DNA of 64,000 nt, taken from NCBI RefSeq assembly GCF_000732615.1, contig NZ_JPGL01000027.1, forward strand, positions 49,590-113,589, written 5' to 3'. The position numbers and the translations under genes are program-made. This DNA comes from Burkholderia paludis (lineage in GTDB: Bacteria; Pseudomonadota; Gammaproteobacteria; Burkholderiales; Burkholderiaceae). The notes under the pieces are model-generated. The model saw nothing but the letters and a program-made list of their open reading frames with translations, searched no databases and was not told where the DNA came from. Below, one piece after another: positions 1 to 9,369 of the stretch. How positions within the stretch are numbered: position 1 is the first letter of the stretch; each line of letters starts with the position of its first letter.

Positions 1-447
1 CTGATGGACGGTTTCGGTTTCACCGGGCTGATGGGCAAGCTCGGCGTCGAGCGGCGCCTGCATACGTCGGGCGAAAACAAGGGCTTCTATGATCCGTTCT
101 CGCCGGAGACGGCGAAGATGGACGCGCATGCGCAGGCGTTGCTCGACCAGGTGCACGCGCAGTTCATCAAGGCCGTGAAGGATGGCCGCGGCAAACGGCT
201 GCACGAGACGCCCGACATGTTCTCAGGCCTGTTCTGGACCGGCGAGAAGAGCGTTGAACTCGGGCTCGCCGACGGCTACGGCACGACCGACACCGTCGCG
301 CGCGACGTGCTGAAGGCGCCCGATCTCGTCGACTACACGGTGAAGGAAAGCCTGACGAACCGTGTCGCGCGCAAGTTCGGCGCGGCCGTCGGCGGCGCCG
401 CGATGAAGGCGCTGACGGCCGGCGGCGCGTCGGTCAGCCTGCGCTGA
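1..447 (+). CDS. S49 family peptidase (SppA/SohB-like), 3' end only
   Basis: The open frame runs in from before base 1, so only about the last 148 codons are visible. The segment resembles the C-terminal part of signal-peptide-peptidase-type (S49) serine proteases, with a GFYDPFSPET stretch, an FxxAVKDGRGKR helix and the FSGLFWTGEKSVELGLADGYG-like end in which the family has a conserved FSG.xWtG..A.elGLvD pattern. These enzymes degrade leftover signal peptides or membrane-associated fragments at the inner membrane. The catalytic Ser and Lys lie upstream of the window, so activity cannot be judged. The gene converges on the minus-strand methyltransferase 51 bp downstream. Confidence 0.85.
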   Translation: MMDGFGFTGLMGKLGVERRLHTSGENKGFYDPFSPETAKMDAHAQALLDQVHAQFIKAVKDGRGKRLHETPDMFSGLFWTGEKSVELGLADGYGTTDTVARDVLKAPDLVDYTVKESLTNRVARKFGAAVGGAAMKALTAGGASVSLR

Positions 448-498
448 CCGGCAATCGGCGGGCCGTGGCAACCCGCCGGCCAGCCGCTGCCGGCTGCT

Positions 499-1221
499 TC
501 AGTTGGCGAGCAGCAGGAAGATCGCGGGGCGCTTGTGCAGATTCGGGGCGGGCGCCTTTTTCCAGTCCGCGACGGTGCGGCTCGCGATCGTCTCGGTCGC
601 GAGGGTCAGGTCCGCGGCGACGCAGATTTGCGTCGACGGCGCGCAAGTCGCAACGAGCGTGTCGAGCATCGCCTGATTGCGATACGGCGTTTCGATGAAA
701 ATCTGCGTCTGACGGGCCTTGCGCGACATCTGCTCGAGTTCGCGCAGGCGTTTCGCACGCGCGGCCGCATCGACCGGCAGGTACCCGTTGAACGCAAAGC
801 TCTGGCCGTTCAGGCCCGATGCCATCAGCGCCAGCAGGATCGAACTCGGCCCGACGAGCGGCACGACCTTCACGCCGCGCTCGTGCGCGCGGCGGACCAG
901 CAACGCGCCCGGGTCGGCGACCGCCGGGCACCCGGCTTCCGAGACGAGGCCGGCGTCCGTGCCGGCCAGCACGGGGGCGAGCAGCCGGTCGATTTCGCCG
1001 GCCGGCGTATTGACGTTCAGTTCGCGGATCTCGATTTCCTGGATCGGGCGTGTCGTGCCGATCTTCTTCAGAAAGGCGCGCGTCGTCTTCGCGTTTTCGC
1101 CGACGTAATAGCCGAGCGTGCCGGCGCGCGCCTGCACGGTAGCGGGCAGCACGGCGGCGAGCATCGATTCGTCGCCTTCGCCCAGCGTGTTCGGAACGAG
1201 GTAGAGCGTGCCGGTCGTCAT
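499..1221 (-). CDS. SAM-dependent methyltransferase, tetrapyrrole methylase family (RsmI-like)
   Basis: 240 residues starting MTTGTLYLVPNTLGEGD. The N-terminal GTLYLVPNTLG and the central GLVSEAGCPAVADPGA and VPLVGPSSILLALMASG blocks are typical of the corrin/porphyrin methylase fold, which includes the 16S rRNA 2'-O-methyltransferase RsmI. It lacks the usual RsmI opening (GTLYVVATPIGNLGD), so it is more likely a paralogous subgroup whose substrate I cannot name. The start ATG overlaps the stop of the upstream maf gene by 4 bases (ATGA), indicating translational coupling in a two-gene minus-strand unit. An upstream in-frame extension to 1503 lies inside maf and is not used. Confidence 0.85.
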   Translation of the reverse strand: MTTGTLYLVPNTLGEGDESMLAAVLPATVQARAGTLGYYVGENAKTTRAFLKKIGTTRPIQEIEIRELNVNTPAGEIDRLLAPVLAGTDAGLVSEAGCPAVADPGALLVRRAHERGVKVVPLVGPSSILLALMASGLNGQSFAFNGYLPVDAAARAKRLRELEQMSRKARQTQIFIETPYRNQAMLDTLVATCAPSTQICVAADLTLATETIASRTVADWKKAPAPNLHKRPAIFLLLAN

Positions 1222-1850
1222 GCGCGGTCTCCTTGGGTGGTGGCAAACAGCGGATATTGCACGGCGCGCAGCATTCGCGTGAGCGCAATCAGCGGCAGGC
1301 CGACGAGCGCGGTCGGGTCGTTCGAGTCGATTGCGTCGAGCAGCGCGATGCCGAGCCCTTCGGATTTCGCGCTGCCGGCGACGTCGTACGGCGTTTCCGC
1401 GCGCAGGTACGCGTCGAGTTCGGCCTCCGGCAGCGAACGGAAGCGCACGCGCGTAACGATGTCCTCGATCTGCGTGTCGCCCGTGCGGCTGTCGTACAGG
1501 CAAAGCGCGCTATGGAATTCGACTTCGCGGCCCTGCATCGACACGAGTTGCGCGAGCGCGCGCTCGTGCGTGCCGGGCTTGCCGATCTGAAGCCCGTCGA
1601 AGGTCGCGACCTGATCCGACCCGATCACGAGCACGCCGTCCGGCGCGTCGATCGCGCCGGCGACGGCGCGGGCCTTCGCGCCGGCGAGGCGCAGCGCGGT
1701 CGCGGCCGGCGTTTCGCCGTCGTGCGGGGTTTCGTCGAGATCGGGCGACATGACGTCGAAGGGCAGGCCGAGGCGCTCGAGGAGTGCTCGGCGGTAGCGG
1801 GAACTGGAGGCAAGAATCAGCCGCGGCGGGCGGCAAACGGTATCCGGCAT
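1218..1850 (-). CDS. maf: Maf family nucleotide pyrophosphatase (YceF type)
   Basis: 210 residues. Maf proteins hydrolyse non-canonical or modified nucleoside triphosphates to monophosphate and pyrophosphate. Visible hallmarks are the N-terminal LILASSSRYRRALLERLGLPF, the EttP-type DLDETPHDGE, the catalytic-region IGSDQVA and the IGKPGTHERALAQL segment. The neighbourhood (divergent from yceD-rpmF-plsX-fab) matches that of E. coli yceF, an m7GTP pyrophosphatase, so I infer that specificity rather than the dTTP/UTP-acting YhdE type. The start was placed at the ATG followed by MPDTVCRPPRLILASSS; the frame stays open further upstream but that part is in the promoter region of yceD. Confidence 0.92.
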   Translation of the reverse strand: MPDTVCRPPRLILASSSRYRRALLERLGLPFDVMSPDLDETPHDGETPAATALRLAGAKARAVAGAIDAPDGVLVIGSDQVATFDGLQIGKPGTHERALAQLVSMQGREVEFHSALCLYDSRTGDTQIEDIVTRVRFRSLPEAELDAYLRAETPYDVAGSAKSEGLGIALLDAIDSNDPTALVGLPLIALTRMLRAVQYPLFATTQGDRA

Positions 1851-1913
1851 GGTCGGTTGGATCGGTAAGTCGACAGGGGTGGCGCAGCGTTGCGAGGACG
1901 CAAGCTTAAGTGA

Positions 1914-1942
1914 TTGACCGCAAAAGGTAAAACAGGTATGCT
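1914..1942 (+). promoter_or_regulatory. Candidate sigma-70 promoter for yceD-rpmF-plsX-fab cluster
   Basis: TTGACC (1914-1919), 17-base spacer, TATGCT (1937-1942), about 130 bases before yceD. It is the best promoter-like pair in the 225-base gap between divergent maf and yceD. Inference from sequence only. Confidence 0.55.
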
Positions 1943-2075
1943 TTCCCGCTTTTCGTCGGCAGGCTTCCGTTGTGGTGGCGCCTGCCGGGTCTTCGGAAGT
2001 AAAGTACGGTACGGTAACCCGTACGGGAGCGGCGCCAAGCCGGATCCGCAAGTCAGCCTGTAGGCAGGAGCGCAC

Positions 2076-2714
2076 ATGAACATTTCTTCTGGCAAACCTG
2101 CTTCGGCGCCACTCGATCCGCGCGCGGTCGACCTGTTCGAGTTCGCCCGCAGCGGGCGGCAGGCGGCAGGGGCGATGCACCTCTCGCAGTTGCCGCGCAT
2201 GTTGAACGAAGTGCCGGCGGACGCGCCCGATCGCGACACGGCCTTCACGTGGCAGGCTGAAGGGTTCACCCAGAAGGAGCTGCAGGACGACGGCACCGAC
2301 GGGCAGCAGCCGTATCTGCGTCTTGCGGTGCACGGCCATGCATGGCTGACGTGCCAGCGCTGCATGACTCCGTACGACCAGGCGTTCGACATCGACATGA
2401 CGTATCGGGTCGTCGCGTCCGAAGAAGAGGCTGAAGAATTTCCGCTCGACGACGATGAAGCCGATGTGATCGTGGGCTCACGCCAGTTCGATCTCGTCGA
2501 CTTGATCGAAGAGGAATTGCTGCTTTCGTTGCCGCTCGTGCCCAAGCACGAGGTTTGCCCGGCAGTTCACGAAAGCCTCGTGTCGGGTGCGAGCGGTCCC
2601 GCGGAAGAGGCGGATGAAGAATCCGACGAAGCCGGGGACGAAGGCAAACGGCCGAATCCGTTCGCAGCGCTGGAAGCGTTGAAGAAGGGCGGTGACGGCA
2701 CCAAGAAACACTAA
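2076..2714 (+). CDS. yceD: YceD family (DUF177) protein, 23S rRNA accumulation
   Basis: 212 residues. Members of this family are needed for normal 23S rRNA accumulation in bacteria and plastids and usually sit directly before rpmF, as here. The sequence shows the conserved central block WLTCQRCMTPYDQ with paired cysteines, a later KHEVCP cysteine, and acidic stretches (SEEEAEEFPLDDDEAD and EEADEESDEAGDE). The last ~20 residues are basic and alanine-rich (NPFAALEALKKG). The start ATG is preceded by GGCAGGAG, a good ribosome-binding site. The gene opens the lipid and ribosome cluster 98 bases before rpmF. Confidence 0.92.
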   Translation: MNISSGKPASAPLDPRAVDLFEFARSGRQAAGAMHLSQLPRMLNEVPADAPDRDTAFTWQAEGFTQKELQDDGTDGQQPYLRLAVHGHAWLTCQRCMTPYDQAFDIDMTYRVVASEEEAEEFPLDDDEADVIVGSRQFDLVDLIEEELLLSLPLVPKHEVCPAVHESLVSGASGPAEEADEESDEAGDEGKRPNPFAALEALKKGGDGTKKH

Positions 2715-2812
2715 GCAGTTGTGGCGCGGGAAGGCGTAAGGGCTTTGGGCCAGGGTAGTTAAGCGCCGGATCGGGCTGTGTTAGAATCCGGAAAATTATT
2801 TAGGAGTTAGTC

Positions 2813-2992
2813 ATGGCAGTCCAGCAAAACAAGAAGTCGCCGTCGAAGCGCGGCATGCATCGTTCGCACGATTTCCTGACGGCAGCGCCGCTGGCAGTCG
2901 AGCCGAGCACGGGTGAAGTGCATCTGCGTCACCACGTCAGCCCGAACGGCTACTATCGCGGCAAGAAAGTCGTCAAGACGAAGAACGACTAA
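2813..2992 (+). CDS. rpmF: 50S ribosomal protein L32
   Basis: 59 residues, [20 protein letters not shown] at the start and [14 protein letters not shown] at the end; this is bL32, a structural protein of the large ribosomal subunit. The [14 protein letters not shown] block is the family signature. The cysteine pairs found in zinc-binding L32 variants are absent, so this is the zinc-free form. An AGGAGTTAG ribosome-binding site precedes the ATG. It lies between yceD and plsX, as in E. coli, and is followed by a terminator-like hairpin. Confidence 0.97.
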
Positions 2993-3070
2993 GCGTCAAG
3001 TCACGCGTTGCGCGCTACGCTCGCCGTTCGCGTGACAACTGGTTCGCTTGACACTTTCCTGGCGCAACAA

Positions 3071-3098
3071 AAAGGCGGCATTCAACTGCCGCTTTTTT
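3071..3098 (+). terminator. Terminator-like hairpin between rpmF and plsX
   Basis: GCGGCA, loop TTCAAC, TGCCGC followed by six T. The stem is short (6 bp plus flanking A:T), so it may only attenuate transcription into plsX, which starts 24 bases later. Confidence 0.6.
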
Positions 3099-3121
3099 GT
3101 GCCTGAAATTCGTCGCATTCC

Positions 3122-4228
3122 ATGACCGTAAAGCTCACAATCGATTGCATGGGAGGCGACCACGGCCCGTCCGTGACCGTTCCCGCGGCAGTCAAGTTCG
3201 TCCGCGCGCATCCCGATGCGCATCTGATGCTCGTCGGCATCGAAAGCGCGATCCGCGCTCAGCTGAAGAAGCTGAAAGCCCTCGACGATCCCGCGCTGAC
3301 CGTCGTTCCCGCCACCGAAGTCGTGGCGATGGACGACCCTGTCGAAGTGGCGCTGCGCAAGAAGAAGGATTCTTCGATGCGCGTCGCACTCAACCACGTC
3401 AAGGAAGGCGCGGCGCAGGCCTGCATCTCCGCCGGCAATACCGGCGCGCTGATGGCCGTTTCCCGTTACGTACTCAAGACGCTGCCCGGCATCGAGCGGC
3501 CCGCGATCGCGTTCGCGCTGCCGAACCCGACCGGCTATACGATGATGCTGGACCTCGGCGCGAACGTCGACTGCGAGCCGCAGCACCTGCTGCAGTTCGC
3601 GGAGATGGGGCATGCGCTCGTGGCCGCGCTCGAAGGCAAGGAGCGCCCGACGATCGGCCTGCTGAACATCGGCGAAGAGGTGATCAAGGGCAATGAAACG
3701 ATCAAGCGCGCGGGTGAACTGCTGCGCGCCAGCACGCTGAATTTCCGCGGCAACGTGGAAGGCAACGACATCTACAAGGGCACGGTCGACGTGATCGTGT
3801 GCGACGGCTTCGTCGGCAACGTCGCGCTGAAGACGTCCGAGGGGCTCGCGCAGATGCTGTCCGACATCATCCGCGAGGAGTTCGGCCGGTCGCTGATGTC
3901 GAAGCTGATGGCGCTGCTCGCGCTGCCCGTGCTGATGCGTTTCAAGAAGCGCGTCGACCACCGCCAGTACAACGGCGCGGCGCTGCTGGGGCTCAAGAGC
4001 CTCGTGATCAAGAGCCATGGTTCGGCCGATGCCTACGCGTTTGAGTGGGCGATCAAACGCGGGTATGATGCCGTCAAAAACGGCGTGCTGGAGCGCCTCG
4101 CGCGCGCGATGGCGGATAATTCAGTGTCGCTCGGCGATGGCGAACACGACGCGGGCGGCGCGGGCCGTGCAAGCCCGGCCGCAGGCCATCACGCCGAACC
4201 TTCCGCTGCGCAATCCTCTAAAGCATAA
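3122..4228 (+). CDS. plsX: Phosphate acyltransferase PlsX
   Basis: 368 residues; converts acyl-ACP and phosphate to acyl-phosphate, the donor for PlsY in phospholipid synthesis. The opening [16 protein letters not shown] is the family signature, followed by [15 protein letters not shown] and [20 protein letters not shown]. It is slightly longer than the E. coli enzyme because of a Gly/Ala/Pro-rich tail of about 30 residues ([20 protein letters not shown]) that looks disordered. The stop codon abuts the fabH ATG with no spacer (TAAATG), implying coupled expression of phospholipid and fatty-acid initiation genes. Confidence 0.97.
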   Translation: MTVKLTIDCMGGDHGPSVTVPAAVKFVRAHPDAHLMLVGIESAIRAQLKKLKALDDPALTVVPATEVVAMDDPVEVALRKKKDSSMRVALNHVKEGAAQACISAGNTGALMAVSRYVLKTLPGIERPAIAFALPNPTGYTMMLDLGANVDCEPQHLLQFAEMGHALVAALEGKERPTIGLLNIGEEVIKGNETIKRAGELLRASTLNFRGNVEGNDIYKGTVDVIVCDGFVGNVALKTSEGLAQMLSDIIREEFGRSLMSKLMALLALPVLMRFKKRVDHRQYNGAALLGLKSLVIKSHGSADAYAFEWAIKRGYDAVKNGVLERLARAMADNSVSLGDGEHDAGGAGRASPAAGHHAEPSAAQSSKA

Positions 4229-5218
4229 ATGGCCCAATCGACTCTCTATTCCCGCGTGCTCGGCACGGGCAGTTATCTGCCGCCTGACCGCGTCACGAAC
4301 CAGCAGTTGACCGATCGTCTCGCGAAGGAAGGCATCGAGACGAGCGATGAATGGATCGTGGCGCGCACGGGCATCCATGCGCGTCATTTTGCCGCGCCGG
4401 ACGTCACGACGAGCGATCTCGCGCTCGAGGCGTCGCGCCGCGCGATCGAGATGGCCGATATCGATCCGCAGTCGATCGACCTGATCATCGTCGCGACTTC
4501 GACCCCCGATTTCGTGTTCCCGAGCACCGCGTGCCTGCTGCAGAGCAAGCTCGGCATCAAGAACGGCGGCGCGGCGCTCGACGTGCAGGCCGTGTGTTCG
4601 GGCTTCGCGTACGCGGTGGCGACGGCCGACAGCTTCATCCGCAGCGGCCAGCACCGCACGGCGCTCGTCGTCGGTGCGGAGACGTTCTCGCGCATTCTCG
4701 ACTTCAAGGACCGCACGACCTGCGTGCTGTTCGGCGACGGCGCGGGCGCGGTGGTCCTGTCCGCATCGGACGAGCCGGGCGTGCTCGGCAGCGCGCTGCA
4801 CGCGGACGGCAGCTACTCGCACATCCTTTGCACGCCGGGCAACGTGAACCGCGGCGTGATCGAGGGCAGCGCGTTCCTGCACATGGACGGGCAGGCCGTG
4901 TTCAAGCTGGCGGTCAACGTCCTTGAAAAGGTCGCGATCGAGGCGCTCGCGAAGGCGAATCTCGCGCCCGAGCAGATCGACTGGCTGATTCCGCATCAGG
5001 CCAACATCCGCATCATGACCAGCACCTGCCGCAAGCTCGGCCTGCCGCAGGAGCGCATGGTCGTGACGGTCGACCAGCACGGCAACACGTCGGCCGCGTC
5101 GATCCCGCTGGCGCTCGACGCCGCGGTGCGCGACGGCCGCATCCAGCGCGGTCAGCACGTGCTGATCGAAGGCGTCGGCGGCGGCTTCACCTGGGGCGCG
5201 TCGGTCTTCCGCTACTGA
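4229..5218 (+). CDS. fabH: 3-oxoacyl-ACP synthase III (FabH)
   Basis: 329 residues; condenses acetyl-CoA with malonyl-ACP to start fatty-acid synthesis. The triad is visible: Cys123 in [12 protein letters not shown], His256 in [10 protein letters not shown] and Asn286 in [11 protein letters not shown]. The N-terminal [13 protein letters not shown] and the C-terminal [15 protein letters not shown] are canonical. All residues needed for an active type-II FAS initiator are present. It is followed by fabD after about 80 bases that hold a possible upstream ribosome-binding region (GGGGACGAT). Confidence 0.97.
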   Translation: MAQSTLYSRVLGTGSYLPPDRVTNQQLTDRLAKEGIETSDEWIVARTGIHARHFAAPDVTTSDLALEASRRAIEMADIDPQSIDLIIVATSTPDFVFPSTACLLQSKLGIKNGGAALDVQAVCSGFAYAVATADSFIRSGQHRTALVVGAETFSRILDFKDRTTCVLFGDGAGAVVLSASDEPGVLGSALHADGSYSHILCTPGNVNRGVIEGSAFLHMDGQAVFKLAVNVLEKVAIEALAKANLAPEQIDWLIPHQANIRIMTSTCRKLGLPQERMVVTVDQHGNTSAASIPLALDAAVRDGRIQRGQHVLIEGVGGGFTWGASVFRY

Positions 5219-5301
5219 TCCGCGGCGCGCGATTGCCGCGCGCGGATCCCACCGGCGCGCCGTTCGTGCGCGCCGTCCGAATCGATTCAATTGGGGACGA
5301 T

Positions 5302-6234
5302 ATGAAATTTGCATTCGTTTTTCCGGGGCAGGGCTCGCAGGCGGTCGGCATGCTCAATGCATTTGCCGATCTGGCCATCGTGCGCGAGACGCTCCAGGAA
5401 GCGTCCGATGCACTCAATCAGGATCTCGGCAAGCTGATCGCCGAAGGCCCGGCCGAAGAGCTGAATCTCACCGCCAACACGCAGCCCGTGATGCTGACCG
5501 CCGCATATGCGTGCTACCGCGCATGGCAGCAGGCGGGCGGCCCGGCGCCGTCGATCGTCGCCGGGCACAGCCTCGGTGAATACACGGCGCTCGTCGCGGC
5601 CGGCGCGCTCGCGTTCAAGGACGCCGTGCCGCTCGTGCGCTTCCGCGCGCAGGCGATGCAGACGGCCGTCCCGGTGGGCCAGGGCGGCATGGCCGCCATC
5701 CTGGGCCTCGACGACGACACGGTGCGCGCGGTGTGCGCCGAAGCCGCGGAAGCAGGGATCGTCGAAGCGGTGAATTTCAACGCGCCCGCGCAGGTCGTGA
5801 TCGCCGGCAACAAGGCCGCGGTCGAAAAGGCCTGCGAAATCGCGAAGGCGAAGGGTGCGAAGCGCGCGCTGCCGCTGCCGGTGTCGGCGCCGTTCCATTC
5901 GTCGCTGCTCAAGCCGGCGTCGGACCAGTTGCGCGACTATCTCGCGAGCGTCGACGTCAAGGCGCCGCAGATTCCGGTCGTCAATAATATCGACGTCGCC
6001 GTGGTCAGCGATCCGGCTGCAATCAAGGATGCGCTGGTGCGCCAGGCCGCAGGCCCCGTGCGCTGGGTCGAATGCGTGCGGCACATCGCCGGCACGGGCG
6101 TCACGCACGTGATCGAATGCGGTCCGGGCAAGGTGCTCGCCGGCCTGACGAAACGCATCGACGGCAACCTGACGGGCGCGTCGGTATTCGATCCGGCGTC
6201 GCTCGACGAAGCGCTCAAGCTGGTGACCGCCTGA
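5302..6234 (+). CDS. fabD: Malonyl-CoA:ACP transacylase
   Basis: 310 residues; moves malonyl from CoA to ACP. Starts MKFAFVFPGQGSQAVGM, with catalytic Ser90 in the GHSLGEY motif and the downstream SAPFHSSLLKPA block carrying the catalytic His. The frame is open back to 5233, but the conserved FPGQGSQ sits at residue 7 when the ATG at 5302 is used, and this ATG has a GGGGACGAT ribosome-binding region. Lies in the fabH-fabD-fabG-acpP-fabF order typical of proteobacteria. Confidence 0.97.
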   Translation: MKFAFVFPGQGSQAVGMLNAFADLAIVRETLQEASDALNQDLGKLIAEGPAEELNLTANTQPVMLTAAYACYRAWQQAGGPAPSIVAGHSLGEYTALVAAGALAFKDAVPLVRFRAQAMQTAVPVGQGGMAAILGLDDDTVRAVCAEAAEAGIVEAVNFNAPAQVVIAGNKAAVEKACEIAKAKGAKRALPLPVSAPFHSSLLKPASDQLRDYLASVDVKAPQIPVVNNIDVAVVSDPAAIKDALVRQAAGPVRWVECVRHIAGTGVTHVIECGPGKVLAGLTKRIDGNLTGASVFDPASLDEALKLVTA

Positions 6235-6270
6235 CGCGGCGCCTTTTTTCAAGAGACGGAAACTCGATTC

Positions 6271-7020
6271 ATGGACAAGACTCTCGATAAACAGGTTGCG
6301 ATCGTCACCGGCGCGTCGCGCGGCATCGGCCGCTCGATCGCGCTCGAACTCGCGCGCCTGGGCGCGACGGTGATCGGTACGGCGACGAGCGAATCGGGCG
6401 CTGACGCGATCACCGCGGCATTCGCGGAAGCGGGCGTCACGGGGCGCGGCGCGGTGCTGAACGTCAACGACGCGGCCGCCGCCGAGGCGCTGATCGATGC
6501 GACCGTGAAGGAATTCGGCGCGCTGAACGTGCTCGTCAACAACGCGGGCATCACGCAGGACCAGCTCGCGATGCGGATGAAGGATGAAGACTGGGACGCG
6601 GTGATCGACACCAACCTGAAGTCGGTATTCCGCCTGTCGCGCGCGGTGCTGCGCCCGATGATGAAGGCGCGCGGCGGCCGTATCATCAACATTACGTCGG
6701 TGGTCGGCTCGGCCGGCAACCCCGGCCAGGTCAACTACGCGGCCGCGAAGGCCGGCGTCGCGGGCATGACCCGCGCGCTCGCGCGGGAAATCGGCAGCCG
6801 CGGCATCACGGTGAACTGCGTGGCGCCGGGCTTCATCGACACCGACATGACGAAGACGCTGCCGGAAGAACAGCAGGCCGCGCTCAAGACCCAGATTCCG
6901 CTCGGCCGCCTCGGCAGCCCGGAAGACATCGCCCATGCCGTCGCGTTCCTCGCATCGCCGCAGGCCGGTTACATTACCGGCACGACGCTGCACGTGAACG
7001 GCGGCATGTACATGTCGTAA
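6271..7020 (+). CDS. fabG: 3-oxoacyl-ACP reductase
   Basis: 249 residues; NADPH-dependent reduction of 3-ketoacyl-ACP in the elongation cycle. The short-chain dehydrogenase fold is evident from TGASRGIG (14-20 region), NNAG (90-93) and the catalytic Ser143, Tyr156 and Lys160 in the YAAAK motif. The end GYITGTTLHVNGGMYMS is typical FabG. AGAGACGGAAACTCG precedes the start. The 144-base gap to acpP is the only sizeable break in this part of the cluster and probably holds a separate acpP promoter (TGATAAAAT around 7118-7125). Confidence 0.97.
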   Translation: MDKTLDKQVAIVTGASRGIGRSIALELARLGATVIGTATSESGADAITAAFAEAGVTGRGAVLNVNDAAAAEALIDATVKEFGALNVLVNNAGITQDQLAMRMKDEDWDAVIDTNLKSVFRLSRAVLRPMMKARGGRIINITSVVGSAGNPGQVNYAAAKAGVAGMTRALAREIGSRGITVNCVAPGFIDTDMTKTLPEEQQAALKTQIPLGRLGSPEDIAHAVAFLASPQAGYITGTTLHVNGGMYMS

Positions 7021-7164
7021 CGGTTTTCGTTTACCATCCGCGCCGTATCCCGTTTTTCAGGCGGATCGGCGCTTGATCGACCATCAAGCCAACGCGCGTT
7101 TTGGCGTCAGCAAACCTGATAAAATGCGCGCACTTGTAAATCTGAACTTTCCCTCGGAGGGGTA

Positions 7165-7404
7165 ATGGACAACATCGAACAACGTGTCAAGAAGATCGTC
7201 GCTGAACAACTGGGCGTCGCTGAAGGCGAGATCAAGAACGAAGCTTCGTTCGTGAACGACCTCGGCGCCGACTCGCTCGACACGGTCGAACTGGTGATGG
7301 CTCTCGAAGACGAGTTCGGCATGGAAATCCCGGACGAAGAAGCAGAGAAGATCACGACCGTTCAGCAAGCGATCGACTACGCTCGCGCAAACGTCAAGGC
7401 GTAA
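7165..7404 (+). CDS. acpP: Acyl carrier protein
   Basis: 79 residues, highly acidic, carrying intermediates of fatty-acid synthesis on a phosphopantetheine arm. The attachment site is Ser37 in [10 protein letters not shown]. The arm is added by holo-ACP synthase, whose gene acpS lies at 20377-20805 of this window. A strong GGAGGGGTA ribosome-binding site precedes the ATG, as expected for one of the most abundant cell proteins. Followed by a hairpin before fabF that could lower fabF relative to acpP. Confidence 0.98.
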   Translation: MDNIEQRVKKIVAEQLGVAEGEIKNEASFVNDLGADSLDTVELVMALEDEFGMEIPDEEAEKITTVQQAIDYARANVKA

Positions 7405-7488
7405 GCGCCTTTCGCGCTTGTTCGCCACGTCGCCGCGATCTTCGCGATTGACGCGTCATCCTGCCGGCTTCGCGCCGGACGGACTAAC

Positions 7489-7540
7489 AGCCACAGGGCT
7501 CGCAGGGCTGGTTCCTGTGGCCACTGTGGCTTTTGTTTTT
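7489..7540 (+). terminator. Attenuator/terminator-like hairpin between acpP and fabF
   Basis: AGCCACAG (7489-7496) pairs with CTGTGGCT (7524-7531), followed by TTTTGTTTTT. An alternative inner pairing uses CCACAGG (7491-7497) with CCTGTGG (7514-7520), so two mutually exclusive stems are possible. It ends 28 bases before the fabF start. Confidence 0.6.
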
Positions 7541-7568
7541 GTCATCCAATAATGCAAAAGAGGTTACC

Positions 7569-8801
7569 GTGAGCCGCCGTCGTGTTGTTGTTACAGGCCT
7601 GGGGCTGATTTCGCCTGTTGGCAATAATGTTGCCGACGGCTGGGCCAATCTCGTCGCCGGCAAGTCCGGTATCGCTACCGTCACGAAGTTCGATCCGTCG
7701 AACCTCGCCGTCCATTTCGCGGGCGAAGTGAAGGGTTTCAGCGCCGAGGAGTACATCCCGGCGAAGGAAGCCCGGAACATGGATACGTTCATCCACTACG
7801 GCATTGCCGCCGGCGTCCAGGCCATCAAGGACAGCGGGCTGGAAGTGAACGAAGCCAATGCGGAACGCATCGGCGTGCTGGTCGGTTCCGGCATCGGCGG
7901 CCTGCCGATGATTGAAGACACGCACCAGACCTACGTCGATCGCGGCGCGCGCCGGATCTCGCCGTTCTTCGTGCCCGGTTCGATCATCAACATGATCTCG
8001 GGCCACCTGAGCATCATGTTCGGCCTGAAGGGCCCGAACCTCGCCGCCGTGACGGCCTGCACGACCGGCCTGCACAGCATCGGCCTCGCAGCGCGCCTGA
8101 TCCAGGCGGGCGACGCCGACGTGATGGTCGCGGGCGGCGCCGAGTCGACGGTGTCGCCGCTCGGCATCGGCGGTTTCGCGGCAGCGCGCGCGCTGTCCAC
8201 CCGCAACGACGATCCGGCGACCGCATCCCGTCCGTGGGACAAGGATCGCGACGGCTTCGTGCTGGGCGAGGGCGCCGGCGTGATGGTGCTCGAGGAGTAC
8301 GAGGCGGCCAAGGCGCGCGGTGCGAAGATCTACGCGGAAGTCTCCGGCTTCGGCATGACGGGCGATGCGTACCACATGACCGCGCCGAACATGGACGGCC
8401 CGCGCCGCTGCATGGTCGCGGCGCTGCGCGACGCCGGCGTGAACGCGGACGAGGTCCAGTACCTGAACGCGCACGGAACGTCGACGCCGCTGGGCGACAA
8501 GAACGAGTCCGACGCGGTGAAGGCGGCCTTTGGCGAGCACGCGTACAAGATCGTCGTGAACTCGACGAAGTCGATGACGGGCCACCTGCTGGGCGGCGCG
8601 GGCGGCCTCGAGTCGGTGTTCACGGTGCTGGCGCTGCACAACAACGTGTCGCCGCCGACCATCAACATCTTCAACCAGGACCCGGAGTGCGATCTCGATT
8701 ACTGCGCGAATACCGCGCGTGACATGAAGATCGACGTCGCCGTGAAGAACAACTTCGGCTTCGGCGGCACGAACGGCACGCTGGTGTTCAAGCGCGTCTG
8801 A
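7569..8801 (+). CDS. fabF: 3-oxoacyl-ACP synthase II (FabF)
   Basis: 410 residues when started at GTG 7569 ([20 protein letters not shown]); elongating condensing enzyme. The Cys-His-His triad is Cys164 in TACTTG, His302 in [11 protein letters not shown] and His339 in [10 protein letters not shown]. An ATG at 7533 is in frame but would add 12 non-conserved residues inside the preceding hairpin and T-tract, while AAAGAGG sits just before the GTG. This closes the fab cluster; the next gene is a small membrane protein 12 bases later. Confidence 0.96.
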   Translation: MSRRRVVVTGLGLISPVGNNVADGWANLVAGKSGIATVTKFDPSNLAVHFAGEVKGFSAEEYIPAKEARNMDTFIHYGIAAGVQAIKDSGLEVNEANAERIGVLVGSGIGGLPMIEDTHQTYVDRGARRISPFFVPGSIINMISGHLSIMFGLKGPNLAAVTACTTGLHSIGLAARLIQAGDADVMVAGGAESTVSPLGIGGFAAARALSTRNDDPATASRPWDKDRDGFVLGEGAGVMVLEEYEAAKARGAKIYAEVSGFGMTGDAYHMTAPNMDGPRRCMVAALRDAGVNADEVQYLNAHGTSTPLGDKNESDAVKAAFGEHAYKIVVNSTKSMTGHLLGGAGGLESVFTVLALHNNVSPPTINIFNQDPECDLDYCANTARDMKIDVAVKNNFGFGGTNGTLVFKRV

Positions 8802-8813
8802 CGCCGCAATCGC

Positions 8814-9278
8814 TTGACGAGTCCATTCGATGTTCCGGCCGGGCGTCCGCAGCGTTTTGCGTTGCGGGCCTCGGCCGTGTTGTATCTCGTGCTGGCGGCG
8901 TTCGTCGCATCGGCTGCCGCGTCGGTCTACCTGTTCTGGGCGCCGCGCGCAGGCGCGGCCGGCGGCGCCTGCGTGGCGGCCGCGACGGCCGCGCTGCTCG
9001 CCGTGTACGCCGCGCGGGCCTGCGCCCGCCGGTTGCCGGCCGAGTTGCGGATCGACGCATTCGGGGAAGTCGCGGCGTTTGGCCGCACCGGGCGCCTGCT
9101 GGCCCGCGGCCGCGTGACGGGCCATGCGCACTGGAGCAGCCTGCTGCTGGTGCTGACGGTCGGGCAGGGCGCCCGGCGGGCCCGGCCGCTGCTGATCCCG
9201 GCCGATGCGCTGGATGCCGCGTCGTTCAGCGCGCTTTCCGTGCTGGCGAGAACGTCGGGCACGGCGGGGCGGGCATGA
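8814..9278 (+). CDS. YgfX-like small inner-membrane protein
   Basis: 154 residues from a TTG start. Two hydrophobic segments (about residues 16-42 and 47-64) are followed by a soluble half reading ELRIDAFGEVAAFGRTGRLLARGRV and LLIPADALDAASFSALSVL. This two-helix topology plus the R...LLIPADALDAAsF ending resembles the YgfX/CptA family (E. coli YgfX affects cell division and partners SdhE). The similarity is judged by eye. No SdhE gene is adjacent; instead it sits between fabF and rpoE. No clear ribosome-binding site precedes the TTG, and an internal start is possible. Confidence 0.65.
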   Translation: MTSPFDVPAGRPQRFALRASAVLYLVLAAFVASAAASVYLFWAPRAGAAGGACVAAATAALLAVYAARACARRLPAELRIDAFGEVAAFGRTGRLLARGRVTGHAHWSSLLLVLTVGQGARRARPLLIPADALDAASFSALSVLARTSGTAGRA

Positions 9279-9369
9279 CGGCGGTGCAGTTACCGACCGT
9301 AACAAGCGGCCGGCGCGGGAACGCTACAATAACGCTCCGCGTTGCATCCCTAGTTAACGGATTTGTCAG

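Noticed and set aside
499..1221. Naming the methyltransferase rsmI
   Set aside because: The conserved N-terminal RsmI sequence is missing, so only the family is assigned.
9316..9331. Autoregulatory sigma-E promoter before rpoE
   Set aside because: A GGAAC-like -35 is present but no matching -10 at the right distance was found.
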